A DNA stretch of 64,000 bases, taken from positions 3,658,001 to 3,722,000 of the forward strand of contig CBDCOU010000003.1 of assembly GCA_965219935.1 (NCBI GenBank). Direction: 5' to 3'. Below are positions 33,586 through 43,148 of this stretch, piece by piece. The stretch is from Bin34 sp965219935 (GTDB lineage Bacteria; Chloroflexota; Anaerolineae; Caldilineales; Caldilineaceae). A model generated the notes under the pieces. The model ran no database searches. It had not been told where the DNA came from and saw only the letters and a program-made list of their open reading frames with translations. The translations under genes were made by a program, and so were the position numbers. How positions within the stretch are numbered: the stretch's first letter is position 1; every line of letters begins with the position of its first letter.

Positions 33586-35352
33586 TCAGGTTCGGGGTGA
33601 TTCGGGGTTTGACGGTGCTCGAACCCGAGTCCGGTATTCGATGCGGGGTGGTTCCTCGGGACTGTCGGCGACGAAGTTCAGGCCGACGGCCACCACGCAC
33701 CGTCCGGAGGCGAAGTACCGACGGCCGTAGTCGCGTGCCTCAATCTGGTCCAGGGCGGCCTCCACCGATTGGTTGTACTTGAACTCGAACACGCAGACAT
33801 GGTTGGGGAAGACCACCTCCAGGTCCGACCGGCCGCCCAGCTGGTGCACCTCCGACCGGAACTCGACCCGCATCAACTGGCACAGGGCATGCAGGATGAG
33901 GTGGCAGTCGGTCTCCCCGGTGATCTTCTCGCCCGGCATCCCGGCCATGAACGTGTGCAGGCGCGTGCGGAAGTCCGCATAGTCCTCGGTGGCCAAGGCC
34001 CGGTGCAGGCCCGTCAACTCGTCCGTGGTGGCATACCGACCGAAGCTCTCCAGCAGGCTGGAGGCGAAGGTCAGGCGCACCTCCTTGTTGGGGTAGTCGT
34101 ACCGCAGCCGTTCCCCGTCCAGCCGCAGCGTGAAGTAGCCGGTCTGCAGCATCAGGCTGCCGTAGTCGATGTTGTTCAGGTCATAGGTGGTCCGCATCAG
34201 TTGGTGGACCGGCGGGGGATCCTTGGTCAGGGCCAGGTCCCCGTGCCGGGCCATCCGCACCAGGAACCGGGGTGTCCCGGACTCGGACCAGTAGTTGGGC
34301 CAACCCCGCCACCGCCACCTGTCGCCGGCGGAAGCGGCCTGCATGTCCCGGAGGCAGTGCAGGAGCGAATAGGGGTTGTAGACGTTCTCGCTGAAACCGG
34401 GATGGCCAAAGCAGTACCCGTTGTAGTGCTCCCGCAGTTCCCGTACCACCTGTTCGACGGGCTTGCCGAGGTTCACTGCTCCGGTCTGCAGGTAGGGCAG
34501 CAGGCAGTCCCGAATGTCGGATTCGCCAAACCCGCACAGGTCCCCATACTCGGGCTCCCACGAAATGTCGGTCAGGTTGTTCAGGGCGGAGAAGAGGTTC
34601 ACGTGGGCAAAGCGGCTGATGCCCGTGATGAAGACGAAGTGCAGGCGGTCCTCAAGATGCTTGAGCAGGCCGAAGAACTCGCGCAGGACCGCGATGAACG
34701 GTTCAGGATCCATGTCCCGGCCCAGCAGGTGTGTGAGCGGCGCATCGTACTCGTCGATCAGGATCACCGGTGGCGCATCGAATTGCCGTTCAAGTTCATG
34801 CAGCAGCCCTTCCAGACGACCGGCGGCAGGAACCGAATCGGAACCTGCGGCCGGTGGCGGAAACCGAATGAAACCCCCTTCGGTCCAGGGATCAATGCCG
34901 GTTGCCACACCGCGGGCATGCCATCTTGTGTACACACTTTCCAGGTGCGCAAGAAGCTTCGCGTGCAACCTTTCGGGCGTATCCGAGGCAGTCATCGCCA
35001 TGTTGAGTCGAACCACCGGATGGGGTCGGGTTTGGCGTACGACATCCTCGATGGCGGTATCCAGGAACAGTTCGGCCCGTGCCCCGGCATCGGGATTGAA
35101 GGCAGCCTTGTCGAGACTTGCCAACTTGGGCAGGTTGCCCTGGAAGAAGGCCTCGAGGGTGGATACCAGCAGGGTCTTGCCAAAACGGCGGGGCCTGGCA
35201 AAAAAGACATACTTCGACTGCAACAGGGAGCCGTCGCCCCCGACCGGGACCAACAGCCTGCGCAGGTGGTCGGTCTTGTCCACATACAGGCCGCCAGCAC
35301 GCCGAATTGGGATGAACTCGGACTGATCCGGGTGCAGAAAGGGCAGATCCAT
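33586..35352 (-). CDS. AAA-ATPase-like / PD-(D/E)XK nuclease protein (DUF1703 type)
   Basis: A 588-residue protein. The N-terminal half is the AAA-ATPase-like domain: FIPIRRAGGLYVDKTDHLRR, the P-loop variant FFARPRRFGKTLLVSTLEAF, and Walker B VILIDEYDAPLTHLL. The C-terminal part has the PD-(D/E)XK nuclease fold: GGRSDLEVVFPNHVCVFEFK supplies Asp, Glu and Lys. These proteins are abundant in some anaerobes and symbionts and often occur in large paralogous families; roles in mobile-element or defence biology have been suggested but not proven. ATG 35352 begins MDLPFLHPDQSEF at the start of homology. Isolated gene. Confidence 0.8.
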   Translation of the reverse strand: MDLPFLHPDQSEFIPIRRAGGLYVDKTDHLRRLLVPVGGDGSLLQSKYVFFARPRRFGKTLLVSTLEAFFQGNLPKLASLDKAAFNPDAGARAELFLDTAIEDVVRQTRPHPVVRLNMAMTASDTPERLHAKLLAHLESVYTRWHARGVATGIDPWTEGGFIRFPPPAAGSDSVPAAGRLEGLLHELERQFDAPPVILIDEYDAPLTHLLGRDMDPEPFIAVLREFFGLLKHLEDRLHFVFITGISRFAHVNLFSALNNLTDISWEPEYGDLCGFGESDIRDCLLPYLQTGAVNLGKPVEQVVRELREHYNGYCFGHPGFSENVYNPYSLLHCLRDMQAASAGDRWRWRGWPNYWSESGTPRFLVRMARHGDLALTKDPPPVHQLMRTTYDLNNIDYGSLMLQTGYFTLRLDGERLRYDYPNKEVRLTFASSLLESFGRYATTDELTGLHRALATEDYADFRTRLHTFMAGMPGEKITGETDCHLILHALCQLMRVEFRSEVHQLGGRSDLEVVFPNHVCVFEFKYNQSVEAALDQIEARDYGRRYFASGRCVVAVGLNFVADSPEEPPRIEYRTRVRAPSNPESPRT

Positions 35353-35697
35353 GGTCGGAAAGCGAGAACGGAACTCAACGCAAGTCTTTCGGACTATGCG
35401 GATTGTACTTGGCTGTGCCGGGGTCGTATGGGAACGCACCCGTGTCGGTTCGATACGGGCATCTACTCTCGAAACCGGGAAAGGGCGGGGATTTCACTCT
35501 TGGCTGACATCCCTGCGTGTACGGTGCAGCCCGGTTCCGCCCGTCGGGCGGCCTGAAGGGTGCGGTCAGGGTTGGCAGGCAGTTACTGCCAGAGTCGGCA
35601 ATGACCGTCTTGGGTCTGCCACAGGTGGCGGCTGCAGTGTGGCATTTGGAATTCGGAAGGGGTATGCGGGTGGACCCCGAGATGGTCAGGCAGGACC
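35353..35697. other. intergenic region upstream of the AAA-like gene
   Basis: No gene is supported. Flanks are a minus-strand start and a minus-strand stop, so it likely holds the AAA-like gene promoter and the end of the sugar-transport transcript. No strong terminator was recognised. Confidence 0.3.
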
Positions 35698-36588
35698 TTA
35701 GCCTTTGACCCCGGAAATCACTACACCCTGTATGAAGTAACGCTGGCCAAAGTAGAAAGTAAGCAACACCGGCAGCATGGCAATGGTGGAAGCCGCCATG
35801 AGCAGGGGCCAATTGGTGGTGAACTCTCCCTGAAACAGGCGCAGGCCCAGCGCCAGCGTGAACTTGGAATGGGTGTTGAGGTAGATTAGGGGTTCCAGGA
35901 ATTCATTCCAGTTGTACCGGAAGGCAAACAGGAATCCGGTGATGATCGCAGGCCCCGACAGAGGCAGAATGATGCGGGCGTAGGTGCCCACGAAGCCGCA
36001 GCCGTCCATGCGGGCCGCCTCGTCGATTTCCCGGGGAATGGTGGAGAAAAACTGACGAAACAGGAAGATCTGAAACCCGGTCCCGAAGAGCGAGGGCACA
36101 ATGAGGGGTTTGTAGGTGTCAATCCATTCCAGTATTCGGAACAGAATGAACTTGGGGATCATGGTGACCTGGGGAGGCAGCATCATGGTGCTCAATACGA
36201 CAACAAACAGGACGGTACTGCCTCGCCAGCGCAGTCGGGCAAACGAGAATCCGGCCAAGCTGCTGGCAAAGAGAATACCCGCCACGCTGAGCCCGGAGAC
36301 AAATACGGTATTGATGAAGTACCGCATGAAAGGCAATACTTCAAAAACCTTGACATAATTGACCCACTGCAGCGGAACGGGAATCCAGATGGGGGGAAAG
36401 ATAAAGGTTTGGCCCAAGGTCTTCAATGATGTGGACAGCATCCAGGCAAAGGGCACGGAGACGAAGAAGCCGCCGGTTGCCAGGCACAGATAGACCCCGG
36501 TCATCTTGAGGGCATAATGCACGCGCCGGTTCGTCCGCCAGCCAACCGAGGCTGTTGGTTGGGCCACCAGGCGGGTTGTGGTGTCCAT
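35698..36588 (-). CDS. carbohydrate ABC transporter permease, MalG-like
   Basis: A 296-residue inner-membrane permease of the CUT1 sugar importer family. After the N-terminal helix comes FVSVPFAWMLSTSLKTLGQT, the conserved MalG element, and later the EAA loop EIDEAARMDGCGFVGTYARI followed by ILPLSGPAIITGFLFAFRYN. The C-terminus FGQRYFIQGVVISGVKG is typical. Its ATG 36588 overlaps the TAA of the preceding permease by one base, so the genes are co-translated. Third gene of a binding protein-permease-permease operon. Confidence 0.92.
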   Translation of the reverse strand: MDTTTRLVAQPTASVGWRTNRRVHYALKMTGVYLCLATGGFFVSVPFAWMLSTSLKTLGQTFIFPPIWIPVPLQWVNYVKVFEVLPFMRYFINTVFVSGLSVAGILFASSLAGFSFARLRWRGSTVLFVVVLSTMMLPPQVTMIPKFILFRILEWIDTYKPLIVPSLFGTGFQIFLFRQFFSTIPREIDEAARMDGCGFVGTYARIILPLSGPAIITGFLFAFRYNWNEFLEPLIYLNTHSKFTLALGLRLFQGEFTTNWPLLMAASTIAMLPVLLTFYFGQRYFIQGVVISGVKG

Positions 36589-37496
36589 TACTGCCCCGCC
36601 TTGGACGATACACCCTCATAGTAGACCCAGGCCGCGGAGAACCGCAGGACCAACAGGGTCAGCAGCAGGATGTATGCAAAGAGTACCCAGGCCAGAGCCG
36701 ACGCGTACCCCATCTTGAGGAATTCGAAGGCATTCTGGTACAGATACAGCATGTAAAACAGGGTGGCGTACTTGGGCCCGCCCTCGGTCATCACGTAGGC
36801 TTCGGTAAACACCTGCAAGGCCCCGATGATGCCCATCACGGTCTGAAAGAGAATGACCGGCGAAATCATGGGCAAGGTGACATTCCAGAAGCGCACCCAG
36901 CTGTTGGCCCCGTCCACTTCAGCCGCCTCGTACAGGGTGGTGGGCACTCCCTGCAGTCCGGCCAGCACGATCAGCATGCCCCCGCCCACGCCCCATAGGC
37001 TCATGAGGATCAGGGCGGACAGAGCCGTCCGACTGTCCGCGAGCCACGCGGGGCCGTCGATGCCCACGAGGTCAAGTCCTGCATTGAGGAGACCGAAATC
37101 CGGGGAAAAAATCCAGCGCCACAGCAAGGCCACCGCCACACCGGCGACCACACTGGGCAAGTAGAAGACCGTGCGCACAAAGGACATGGCCTTGATTTTT
37201 TCGTTGAGCAGCAGGGCCAGGATCAGTCCCAGGACAACCTGCAGGGGTATGGAGACGCCGGCATAGATGGTGGTTACCTTCAGGGCCTGGCCCACCAGCG
37301 GATCCCCTGTGGTCAACTTGACGAAATTATCAAAACCCACCATCTGGGCGGGAGTCAGAATATCCCAGTTGGTGAAGGCCAGATACACCGACACCAGCAT
37401 GGGGCCCACAATGAAGGCCAGAAACCCAAACAGCCAGGGAGAGACAAACAGCCAGCCGTAGATTTCCTCCAGCTGGGCGTACCGTAACTTGAACAT
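36588..37496 (-). CDS. carbohydrate ABC transporter permease, MalF/UgpA-like
   Basis: A 302-residue CUT1 permease. It begins with a short cytosolic segment, then WLFVSPWLFGFLAFIVGPML as helix 1, LLNEKIKAMSFVRTVFYLPS and the EAA loop TTLYEAAEVDGANSWVRFWN followed by VTLPMISPVILFQTVMG. It pairs with the MalG-like protein to form the channel. The upstream binding protein ends 118 bases before this ATG. No MalK/UgpC-type ATPase is encoded nearby; CUT1 systems often share one encoded elsewhere. Confidence 0.92.
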   Translation of the reverse strand: MFKLRYAQLEEIYGWLFVSPWLFGFLAFIVGPMLVSVYLAFTNWDILTPAQMVGFDNFVKLTTGDPLVGQALKVTTIYAGVSIPLQVVLGLILALLLNEKIKAMSFVRTVFYLPSVVAGVAVALLWRWIFSPDFGLLNAGLDLVGIDGPAWLADSRTALSALILMSLWGVGGGMLIVLAGLQGVPTTLYEAAEVDGANSWVRFWNVTLPMISPVILFQTVMGIIGALQVFTEAYVMTEGGPKYATLFYMLYLYQNAFEFLKMGYASALAWVLFAYILLLTLLVLRFSAAWVYYEGVSSKAGQ

Positions 37497-37614
37497 GCGA
37501 TCCGGGACAACCGATTATGAATCGTCCTGCAGGCAAGGGGCGGCAGCCGGTGTCGGCCAGGAACACCGGCTGCCGCCAACCATGTGCGGGGAAATGGGCA
37601 AACAGCCTACGCCC

Positions 37615-38937
37615 TTACGACTCCCCTTGCAGGATGCCGTCGATGGTAACGACGGCCTCGTCCATCACTGTCTGGACATCCTCGTTGTCCAGGAAAATCC
37701 TATCCAGGAAAGGATTCATGCTGCGGGTCCACTCGACCCACAGCGGCGTAAAGGGAATCGTCTTGGCCCAGCCTTCGGCCAACGGCTGATAGAAATAGGC
37801 GTTGTTCTCAGGTGGCCTGCTGTTGAGCAGTACATCGGTGTTGTCCTTGCGCGGAGTGGCACCTCCGTTGGAAATCCAGATGGCATCCGCCTCCTGACCG
37901 GACATGTACTTGCACAGTTGCCACGCCTGGTCCAGATTCTCCCCCGCCTTGGCCACCACCATGGAGTTGCCCTTGTAGAGGGTCAGCTTGCCTTCCGCGC
38001 CCATCGGGAAAGGCACCACCTCCCAGTTGTAGTCATAGCTGCGGTAGCCCATGACCAACCCTCGCCAGGAGGCCCATATGCCAATGCGGCCGGTGGCTAC
38101 CAGATTTACATCCTGGGTGGCCTCGCGGGTTGGGGCCACGCCATGATCGTGAATCAGGTTTTGGCAAAAATCGAAGCCGGCTACGGCTTCCGGGGTATTC
38201 AACAGGCTCTGCGTGCGATCATCATTCAGTTCATCGCCGCCCGCCCCCCAGATCCAGGGCTGCAGTCCGCCCCACATGGAAGAATCGGCCATGGCTCCGT
38301 ACACGGTATCCATTACATCGCCGGACGTATCCGTAAGCGCTGCGGCCGATTCAAGGAAGGCGTCCCAGGTCCATTCCCCGGCCTCCCACTGTTCATCCGG
38401 GCGGGGCACACCAGCGGCTTCAAACAGATCCACGTTGAAATACATTACGCGGGTACTGCCGATGTAGGGCATGGACCAGCGCTCTCCTTCCCAGACCCCT
38501 TCATTCCAGGCGGCCTCGAAATAATCTTCATCGTTCACGTCCGGGTCTGCGTCCACACGTTCGTTCAAGGCCAGCAGGATTCCCTTGGAGGCAAACTGGG
38601 TCAGATAGTAGTTGTCCACGGCGGACACATCCGGAGGTACGCCACCGGCTGACGTAGTGAGGAATTTGTCATGCAGGTCGCCCCAGGGCGTGGCGAGCCG
38701 TTCCACGACAATATCCGGGTTGGCTTCTTCAAACGGTTCCAGCGCCTTTTCCATACTTTCGATCCCACGTTCGCCTCCGACCGGCCAGAACATGAGTTGA
38801 ATGGTGACAGGCTCAGCCATTTGCCCATCTTCACCCGGCGCGGCGGGTGTTGCCACCGCACAGGCACTCAACATGGATAGCGCCAGCCCCCCACCGGCGA
38901 CTTTCAGAAAACTACGACGCGTTACTCGACCGTTCAT
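37615..38937 (-). CDS. sugar ABC transporter solute-binding lipoprotein, Tat-exported
   Basis: A 440-residue family 1 extracellular binding protein. The N-terminus has the twin-arginine signal RRSFLKVAGGGLALSMLSAC, whose final Cys is the lipidation site, so the folded protein is exported by Tat and anchored in the membrane. TIQLMFWPVGGERGIESMEK and VERLATPWGDLHDKFLTTSA are typical of SBP_bac_1 oligosaccharide binders. ATG 38937 is chosen because GGGGAGG stands six bases before it; ATG 38952 lies five codons upstream. First gene of the importer operon. The presence of sulfatases and fucosidase in the window suggests a glycan-derived ligand (inference). Confidence 0.92.
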   Translation of the reverse strand: MNGRVTRRSFLKVAGGGLALSMLSACAVATPAAPGEDGQMAEPVTIQLMFWPVGGERGIESMEKALEPFEEANPDIVVERLATPWGDLHDKFLTTSAGGVPPDVSAVDNYYLTQFASKGILLALNERVDADPDVNDEDYFEAAWNEGVWEGERWSMPYIGSTRVMYFNVDLFEAAGVPRPDEQWEAGEWTWDAFLESAAALTDTSGDVMDTVYGAMADSSMWGGLQPWIWGAGGDELNDDRTQSLLNTPEAVAGFDFCQNLIHDHGVAPTREATQDVNLVATGRIGIWASWRGLVMGYRSYDYNWEVVPFPMGAEGKLTLYKGNSMVVAKAGENLDQAWQLCKYMSGQEADAIWISNGGATPRKDNTDVLLNSRPPENNAYFYQPLAEGWAKTIPFTPLWVEWTRSMNPFLDRIFLDNEDVQTVMDEAVVTIDGILQGES

Positions 38938-39418
38938 GGCTTTCCTCCCCAAATCAATCGAACTGAAAGCTCAAGCGAGACCGCCCTTCTGCGGATGAGG
39001 CGCAGACACCGAGCACTGGCTCTCGGCGTATGTCCTGAAGCAAGAACGTTCAGCGAAAAGACTGCCTGATTGTACCCAAGTGGAAAGAGGGCTCCGACTG
39101 CCTTGAATCGTGGCTGTTCGGACACCTCTGATCTGGCTGCCTAACAGCCTGTGGAGGCCGGGCGGGGTTGGCGGACGGACAACGAGGGGCCCCTACAGTG
39201 GCTTGGCTGTAGGGGCACTGTGTCAGCCTGTGGGGCCTGTCCCGGATCCTGGCCCTACTGGACTGCGGCGTGAGTGTTACCGCCCTGTGGCAGGACATAC
39301 AGACGGTGGCGGCGGTTGAACTGGCCTCGCAGCTCGACGTTCTCCTCGCGCAGCGAAGCCAGCCTGTTTTCCGGTTCGCCCATGACCGCCACCAGCACGG
39401 GAGCGATGAAGGACGGGC
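38938..39418. other. intergenic region upstream of the sugar importer
   Basis: Expected to contain the importer promoter on the minus strand. One perfect hairpin lies at 39189-39216. No gene is supported; a coiled-coil-like minus frame near 39310-39390 (ENRLASLREENVELR) is short and without a ribosome-binding site. Confidence 0.3.
39189..39216. repeat. 10-bp inverted repeat (hairpin)
   Basis: GCCCCTACAG (39189-39198), an 8-base loop, then CTGTAGGGGC (39207-39216). It is perfect over ten base pairs and lies between the importer promoter region and a group of transposase remnants. Could be a terminator without T-run or an insertion-sequence end. Confidence 0.45.
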
Positions 39419-39511
39419 AAGGTTGCGTTGGTGGCGGTCATGCGCAAGTTGCTCCTGCACCTGAATGCGGTGGCCCGCCGAGGAACGCCTTGGTTGCCAC
39501 AGGAGGAGTGG
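39419..39511 (+). mobile_element. IS110-family transposase, C-terminal remnant (plus strand)
   Basis: Plus-strand translation reads KVALVAVMRKLLLHLNAVAR then RGTPWLP, which parallels the minus-strand remnant next door (KKVALVAAMHKLLTFLNAVM, RDQTPW) and is the hallmark end of IS110/IS1111 transposases. Nothing of the DEDD catalytic domain remains. Confidence 0.6.
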
Positions 39512-39523
39512 TCATCTGGACCG

Positions 39524-40150
39524 TCAAGTCCCTGGCATAACCTGGGGAGGTATCCGCCAAGGGGTCTGGTCTCTCATCACCGCGTTGAGGAAGGTCAACA
39601 ACTTGTGCATGGCAGCGACCAGGGCAACCTTCTTGGGTTTGCCGCGGGCCACCAGGCACGTGTAGAAGGTTCGGATCACGGGATTGGCCCGGATGGCGGC
39701 GACCGTGGCCATGTACAGAACCCGACGCACCGGAGCCCGGCTGCCCCCAATCATGCGTCGTCCCTGGAAGTGGCCGCGGTCGCGGTTGAAGGGGGCGACC
39801 CCGACCAGGGCCGCCAGTGCGCGATGGGACAGCCGGCCGAGTTCGGGCAGTTCCGCCAGCAGGACGCTGGTGACCACGAAGCCGATGCCGGGGACACTCA
39901 TGAGGAACTCGACCTGTCCCCGCCAGACGGTATGGGCCTGCAACACGCGTTCGATGGCCTGGTCCAGCTGGTCCCGTTCCTCCGTCAGTCAGGTCAAATG
40001 CCGGTCAATGCGCGCCTGCCTGTCGGGTGCGGCCGTGTGGCGATCGGTGCGTTCCTGGGCGATCAGGCGCACGACCTGCCGCCAGCGTCCCACCAGTGCG
40101 CGCAGGGCTTGGGGCTCGGCATCCGGCCGCTCAGTGTCTTCCAGGTGGGC
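39524..40150 (-). mobile_element. IS110-family transposase remnant (minus strand) with internal stop
   Basis: The open part, 39524-39946, is a Transposase_20-type C-terminal domain: FLMSVPGIGFVVTSVLLAEL, then GVAPFNRDRGHFQGRRMIGG and RRVLYMATVAAIRANPVIRTF. The same frame continues upstream through LTEERDQLDQAIERVLQAH and, beyond a TGA near 40000, RALVGRWRQVVRLIAQERT before degenerating. The N-terminal catalytic DEDD domain is gone. It faces the plus-strand remnant tail to tail at about 39515. Confidence 0.7.
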
Positions 40151-40429
40151 CTGGCCCGGGTCCAGCGGCTGCCCACCCGAGGCTATGGCTGGGCCCGGAT
40201 CCAGCGCGGCCCTTCCCGGACCGGATCCGCCTTGGGAGCTGCGGTGGGTGGACCCTCCCGGACTGGATCAAACGGTCGCACATTGACCCGGCTCCTGATT
40301 TTAACTACCCCTATCAGGGCCCGGGCCCTATGGGCCACCGGCCGTTCGCGCCCTGGCCCACGGACCCTGACGCACAGCCCCGCCTCCGTTGCGCACAATC
40401 CCGGCCACCGGCCCCGCGGCCACGCACCC

Positions 40430-40721
40430 CGCGGGCAGCCCTGCTCTGCACCGACCCCGACTGGAAACCGGCCGCCATCGCCCGTACCACCCCGGTCCTG
40501 CTTGGTCTCTTCAGCTGGCTCCTCCTGGTCGCCCACCATCTGCGCTGGGCGCGTTCCCTCCGCCCCCGCCAGGCCGCCTGGCATGCCAAGACCGTCCCCG
40601 CCTTCGCCGATGTCCTGGCCTCCGTCCGCCACCTCCTCTGGACCTGGCCACCCCCGACATCCGGAAACTGCCCCAGCCGCCGCCCGCACCGCTTCTGGCC
40701 ACCCTCTGCTACTCGGCCTGA
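40430..40721 (+). mobile_element. DDE (IS701/IS4-like) transposase, C-terminal remnant
   Basis: LLCTDPDWKPAAIARTTPVL, LGLFSWLLLVAHHL and RQAAWHAKTVPAFADVLASV match the C-terminal part of DDE transposases common in Chloroflexota, but the catalytic section between TDPD and IARTTP is deleted. A frameshift near 40645 is needed to reach the normal end DIRKLPQPPPAPLLATLCYS with stop at 40719-40721. So this is a doubly broken fossil. Confidence 0.6.
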
Positions 40722-40749
40722 CACGCTCCCAATCCCTCAGCACCTACCC

Positions 40750-40767
40750 GGACTTTGTACAAAGTCC
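40750..40767. repeat. 18-bp perfect palindrome, 3' of the DDE remnant
   Basis: GGACTTTGTACAAAGTCC is fully self-complementary. It lies 28 bases after the transposase stop, where an IS end would be. A closely related palindrome is at 43367-43384 on the other side of the ankyrin lipoprotein gene. Confidence 0.65.
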
Positions 40768-40952
40768 AGATAAGGGCACGCAAACATGGCCGGAATCCAT
40801 GCAAAGTTCGCGTTTTTCGCGGCATGAGGCAAAGTCCGACGTCATGCAATGGAGACCGGATCCGAATGAGCCCAAATTCGCACCCGGCAACCTGCCTCCG
40901 GCATCGCACTCCCGCTCCCGACAGTCCGGTTCAAGTATCGGTCCGATTCTCA

Positions 40953-43148
40953 TTACTCTTCCTGTTGTTGCAGCAGAGCGACTTTCTCCTCTCTTCCGCC
41001 AAGGAATTCCGCGTATTCCAAAGGGGTTCTGCCCTCGTTGTCTTGGATGGAAACATCAATACCCGTTTGTTTCAGCAACAGGTTGATCGTGTCCGGACTG
41101 CCATATAGAACCGCGTAGTGAAGTGGTGTCCGACCATCCGAATCCTTCACGTTTGGATCAATGTCCCTGTGCCCAAGTAGCAGTTTCAAAATGGCATGGT
41201 CCTGCTGCCCCAGCACGATCGCTGCGTGTATCGGAGCCGTGCCGGTGGTCTTGTTCGGATCCGTAGCCGGGTGGTTCAAGATGGCTTCCACCAAATTCAC
41301 AATGCCTATGCCCACGGCATGGAACAACGCGGTCTTCCCGTCGCCATCGCTGATGTTGGGATCCGTATCCGGGTCATCTAACAGGTGCAACAACACAACT
41401 AAACTCAGTGTCCAGCGTTGGGAAGCCCTTTCAATGATTGTGTAGAGCATGGGAGTAAGCCCGGCGTCGTTGAGAGAGTTCGGGTCGGCCCCATGCTCCA
41501 GCAAGGCTGGAATCACCATGAAAGTCTCATCGGGCGATCGGGCCTTGGAAACCAGGTGCAGCGGAGTAAGGCCTCCTACGGTTCGGGCATTCGGATCCGC
41601 ACCATGCTTGAGCAGTGTTGTGATCATGTTGAAGCGGTCTTCAAGGACCGCCCTGTGTAGGGCGGTGATGTCGCGCTCCCATAACTCAATTCCAATGTCG
41701 CAGCGCAAATCCGGTTCGGCATCGGGATGTGCCAGCAGCACCTCCAACGTTTCCAGCGAGCTTCGCACGGCAAAGTGCAAGGCTGTTATGTTTTCAAAAC
41801 GAATTTCGTACAGGAAAATGGGGAACCCGCGTTCACTTATCATGCTTCTGACGGTGTCCGCGTCTTCTTCCCTTATGGCATCGAAGAGCCGCTCTCTGGC
41901 ATCCCTGTTGTAGGAGGGTTGAGCCGGGCCGACCAAAGCCCTGCCGGACGTGGAGGCTCTTGTTCTGGCATCCCGGAACTGGGTTTCTCCGTCATCGCCG
42001 ACAGCCTTGAGTTCGATGCGGTATTCGGTTCCGGGTTCAAGGCCTTCAATGGTTGCTTCGGTGTCGCTCCCGTTCAGATCCGGTCCGCTTCTGTAGTCGC
42101 CGTCCGAATCCTCCTCTCGATATCGAAGCAGGTAGTCGGCGGGGGGGGCCCCGGTATCGGAACCGTGCCGCCAATGGACGGTGATGGTGGAATCCGAGGA
42201 GTCGGTCCGACCTTCAAGAAATACGGGGATGCCGGGCAGTTCCTCCCTGTCAAGCACGCGGTACTTGAAATTGGTGGTGGTGGACAGAGTCCTGTCTCCC
42301 GTGCCGCTGGTTACAGTCAATTGGATTTCGTAGGTGTTGTCGGCGTTTTTGTCGTGTGGCGCTTCAAAGTCGGGTTTGGTTACGAAAGTTACTATCACGC
42401 TCTTGCTCTGGGCGACACGGTACAGGGTGAAAAGGCTGGCATCGTCGCCACCGGTGATTTCAAACCCAAACTCTGTATCCTCCTCGTTTTCGTCCATGGC
42501 GCTTACGGAGCTTTCGGATATGTTTTCGTAGTTCGACAACTCCGTGACTTCCTTGGGATTGCCGTCAACATAGGTCACGAACACAGGAGGAGAATTGGGA
42601 ATACCCAATGCGGCTGCGATGGGCAACGGTCCCGTATCACCTTCCACTGCAGGAGTCGGGGTAGGAGCACTTTCCACCAATTGGATTTGCGGGATGTCTT
42701 GGCTTATTGGCAATCCGCCCAGTTCACCGTCCACCAAAGGGGCGTAAATCCAACGTCCAGAGCCGAGTTCTAGCCATTGCCCATCACTGGTCCGCCCGAC
42801 AGGAAGGATCGTATCCCCTTCGCCCTGGCTTCCCACGATGGCGAATCCGGTGCCTGGTCCCGCGCGCACGTTTGACTGCACTCGTACCCTTGCCGTTATG
42901 GCTTCGGGGGAAGGTTCCGGTGTTTCGGTGGCGGGAACAGTTGTCGGTGTAGGGGATGGGGCAGGGGTCGGAGTCCAGGTGGGTACGGCTACTGGTGCCT
43001 GTTGTGCTTGGGAAGCCGATGGCGTGGGTGCCTGGGCTTGCTGGCGGCCAGGCCTGGACTGACCTCGGCCACAGCCGGTCAGGAGTGCACCGGCAACAAG
43101 GATTGTTAAACCAAGGAGCAGGTGCAACCTGAGTATTGACAGGTTCAT
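40953..43148 (-). CDS. surface lipoprotein with SH3b, cadherin-like, FN3 and ankyrin-repeat segments
   Basis: A 731-residue secreted lipoprotein. Residues 1-26 form a signal with lipobox LVAGALLTGC. Then a Pro/Thr-rich linker (about 30-85), an SH3b domain (VRVQSNVRAGPGTGFAIVGS, about 88-140), a cadherin-like region (about 195-300, with TYEIQLTVTSGTGDRTLSTT), a fibronectin type III domain (about 308-395, DSTITVHWRHGSDTGAPPAD ... LEPGTEYRIELKAV) and seven or so ankyrin repeats to the end (ITALHRAVLEDRFNMITTLL, GLTPLHLVSKARS, GRTPLHYAVLYGSPDTINLL). All parts should face outside the cell. Ankyrin, cadherin and FN3 proteins in symbionts are thought to modulate host cells. The ATG 43148 starts the signal peptide. 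Flanked by insertion remnants and palindromes. Confidence 0.85.
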   Translation of the reverse strand: MNLSILRLHLLLGLTILVAGALLTGCGRGQSRPGRQQAQAPTPSASQAQQAPVAVPTWTPTPAPSPTPTTVPATETPEPSPEAITARVRVQSNVRAGPGTGFAIVGSQGEGDTILPVGRTSDGQWLELGSGRWIYAPLVDGELGGLPISQDIPQIQLVESAPTPTPAVEGDTGPLPIAAALGIPNSPPVFVTYVDGNPKEVTELSNYENISESSVSAMDENEEDTEFGFEITGGDDASLFTLYRVAQSKSVIVTFVTKPDFEAPHDKNADNTYEIQLTVTSGTGDRTLSTTTNFKYRVLDREELPGIPVFLEGRTDSSDSTITVHWRHGSDTGAPPADYLLRYREEDSDGDYRSGPDLNGSDTEATIEGLEPGTEYRIELKAVGDDGETQFRDARTRASTSGRALVGPAQPSYNRDARERLFDAIREEDADTVRSMISERGFPIFLYEIRFENITALHFAVRSSLETLEVLLAHPDAEPDLRCDIGIELWERDITALHRAVLEDRFNMITTLLKHGADPNARTVGGLTPLHLVSKARSPDETFMVIPALLEHGADPNSLNDAGLTPMLYTIIERASQRWTLSLVVLLHLLDDPDTDPNISDGDGKTALFHAVGIGIVNLVEAILNHPATDPNKTTGTAPIHAAIVLGQQDHAILKLLLGHRDIDPNVKDSDGRTPLHYAVLYGSPDTINLLLKQTGIDVSIQDNEGRTPLEYAEFLGGREEKVALLQQQEE

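Noticed and set aside
33769..35556. 595-codon plus-strand ORF opposite the AAA/PD-(D/E)XK gene
   Set aside because: Shadow frame of a high-GC gene, without recognisable domains.
39428..41086. 552-codon plus-strand ORF across the transposase remnants
   Set aside because: Crosses three unrelated remnants and the antisense of the ankyrin gene; only its first 25 codons match anything (IS110 end).
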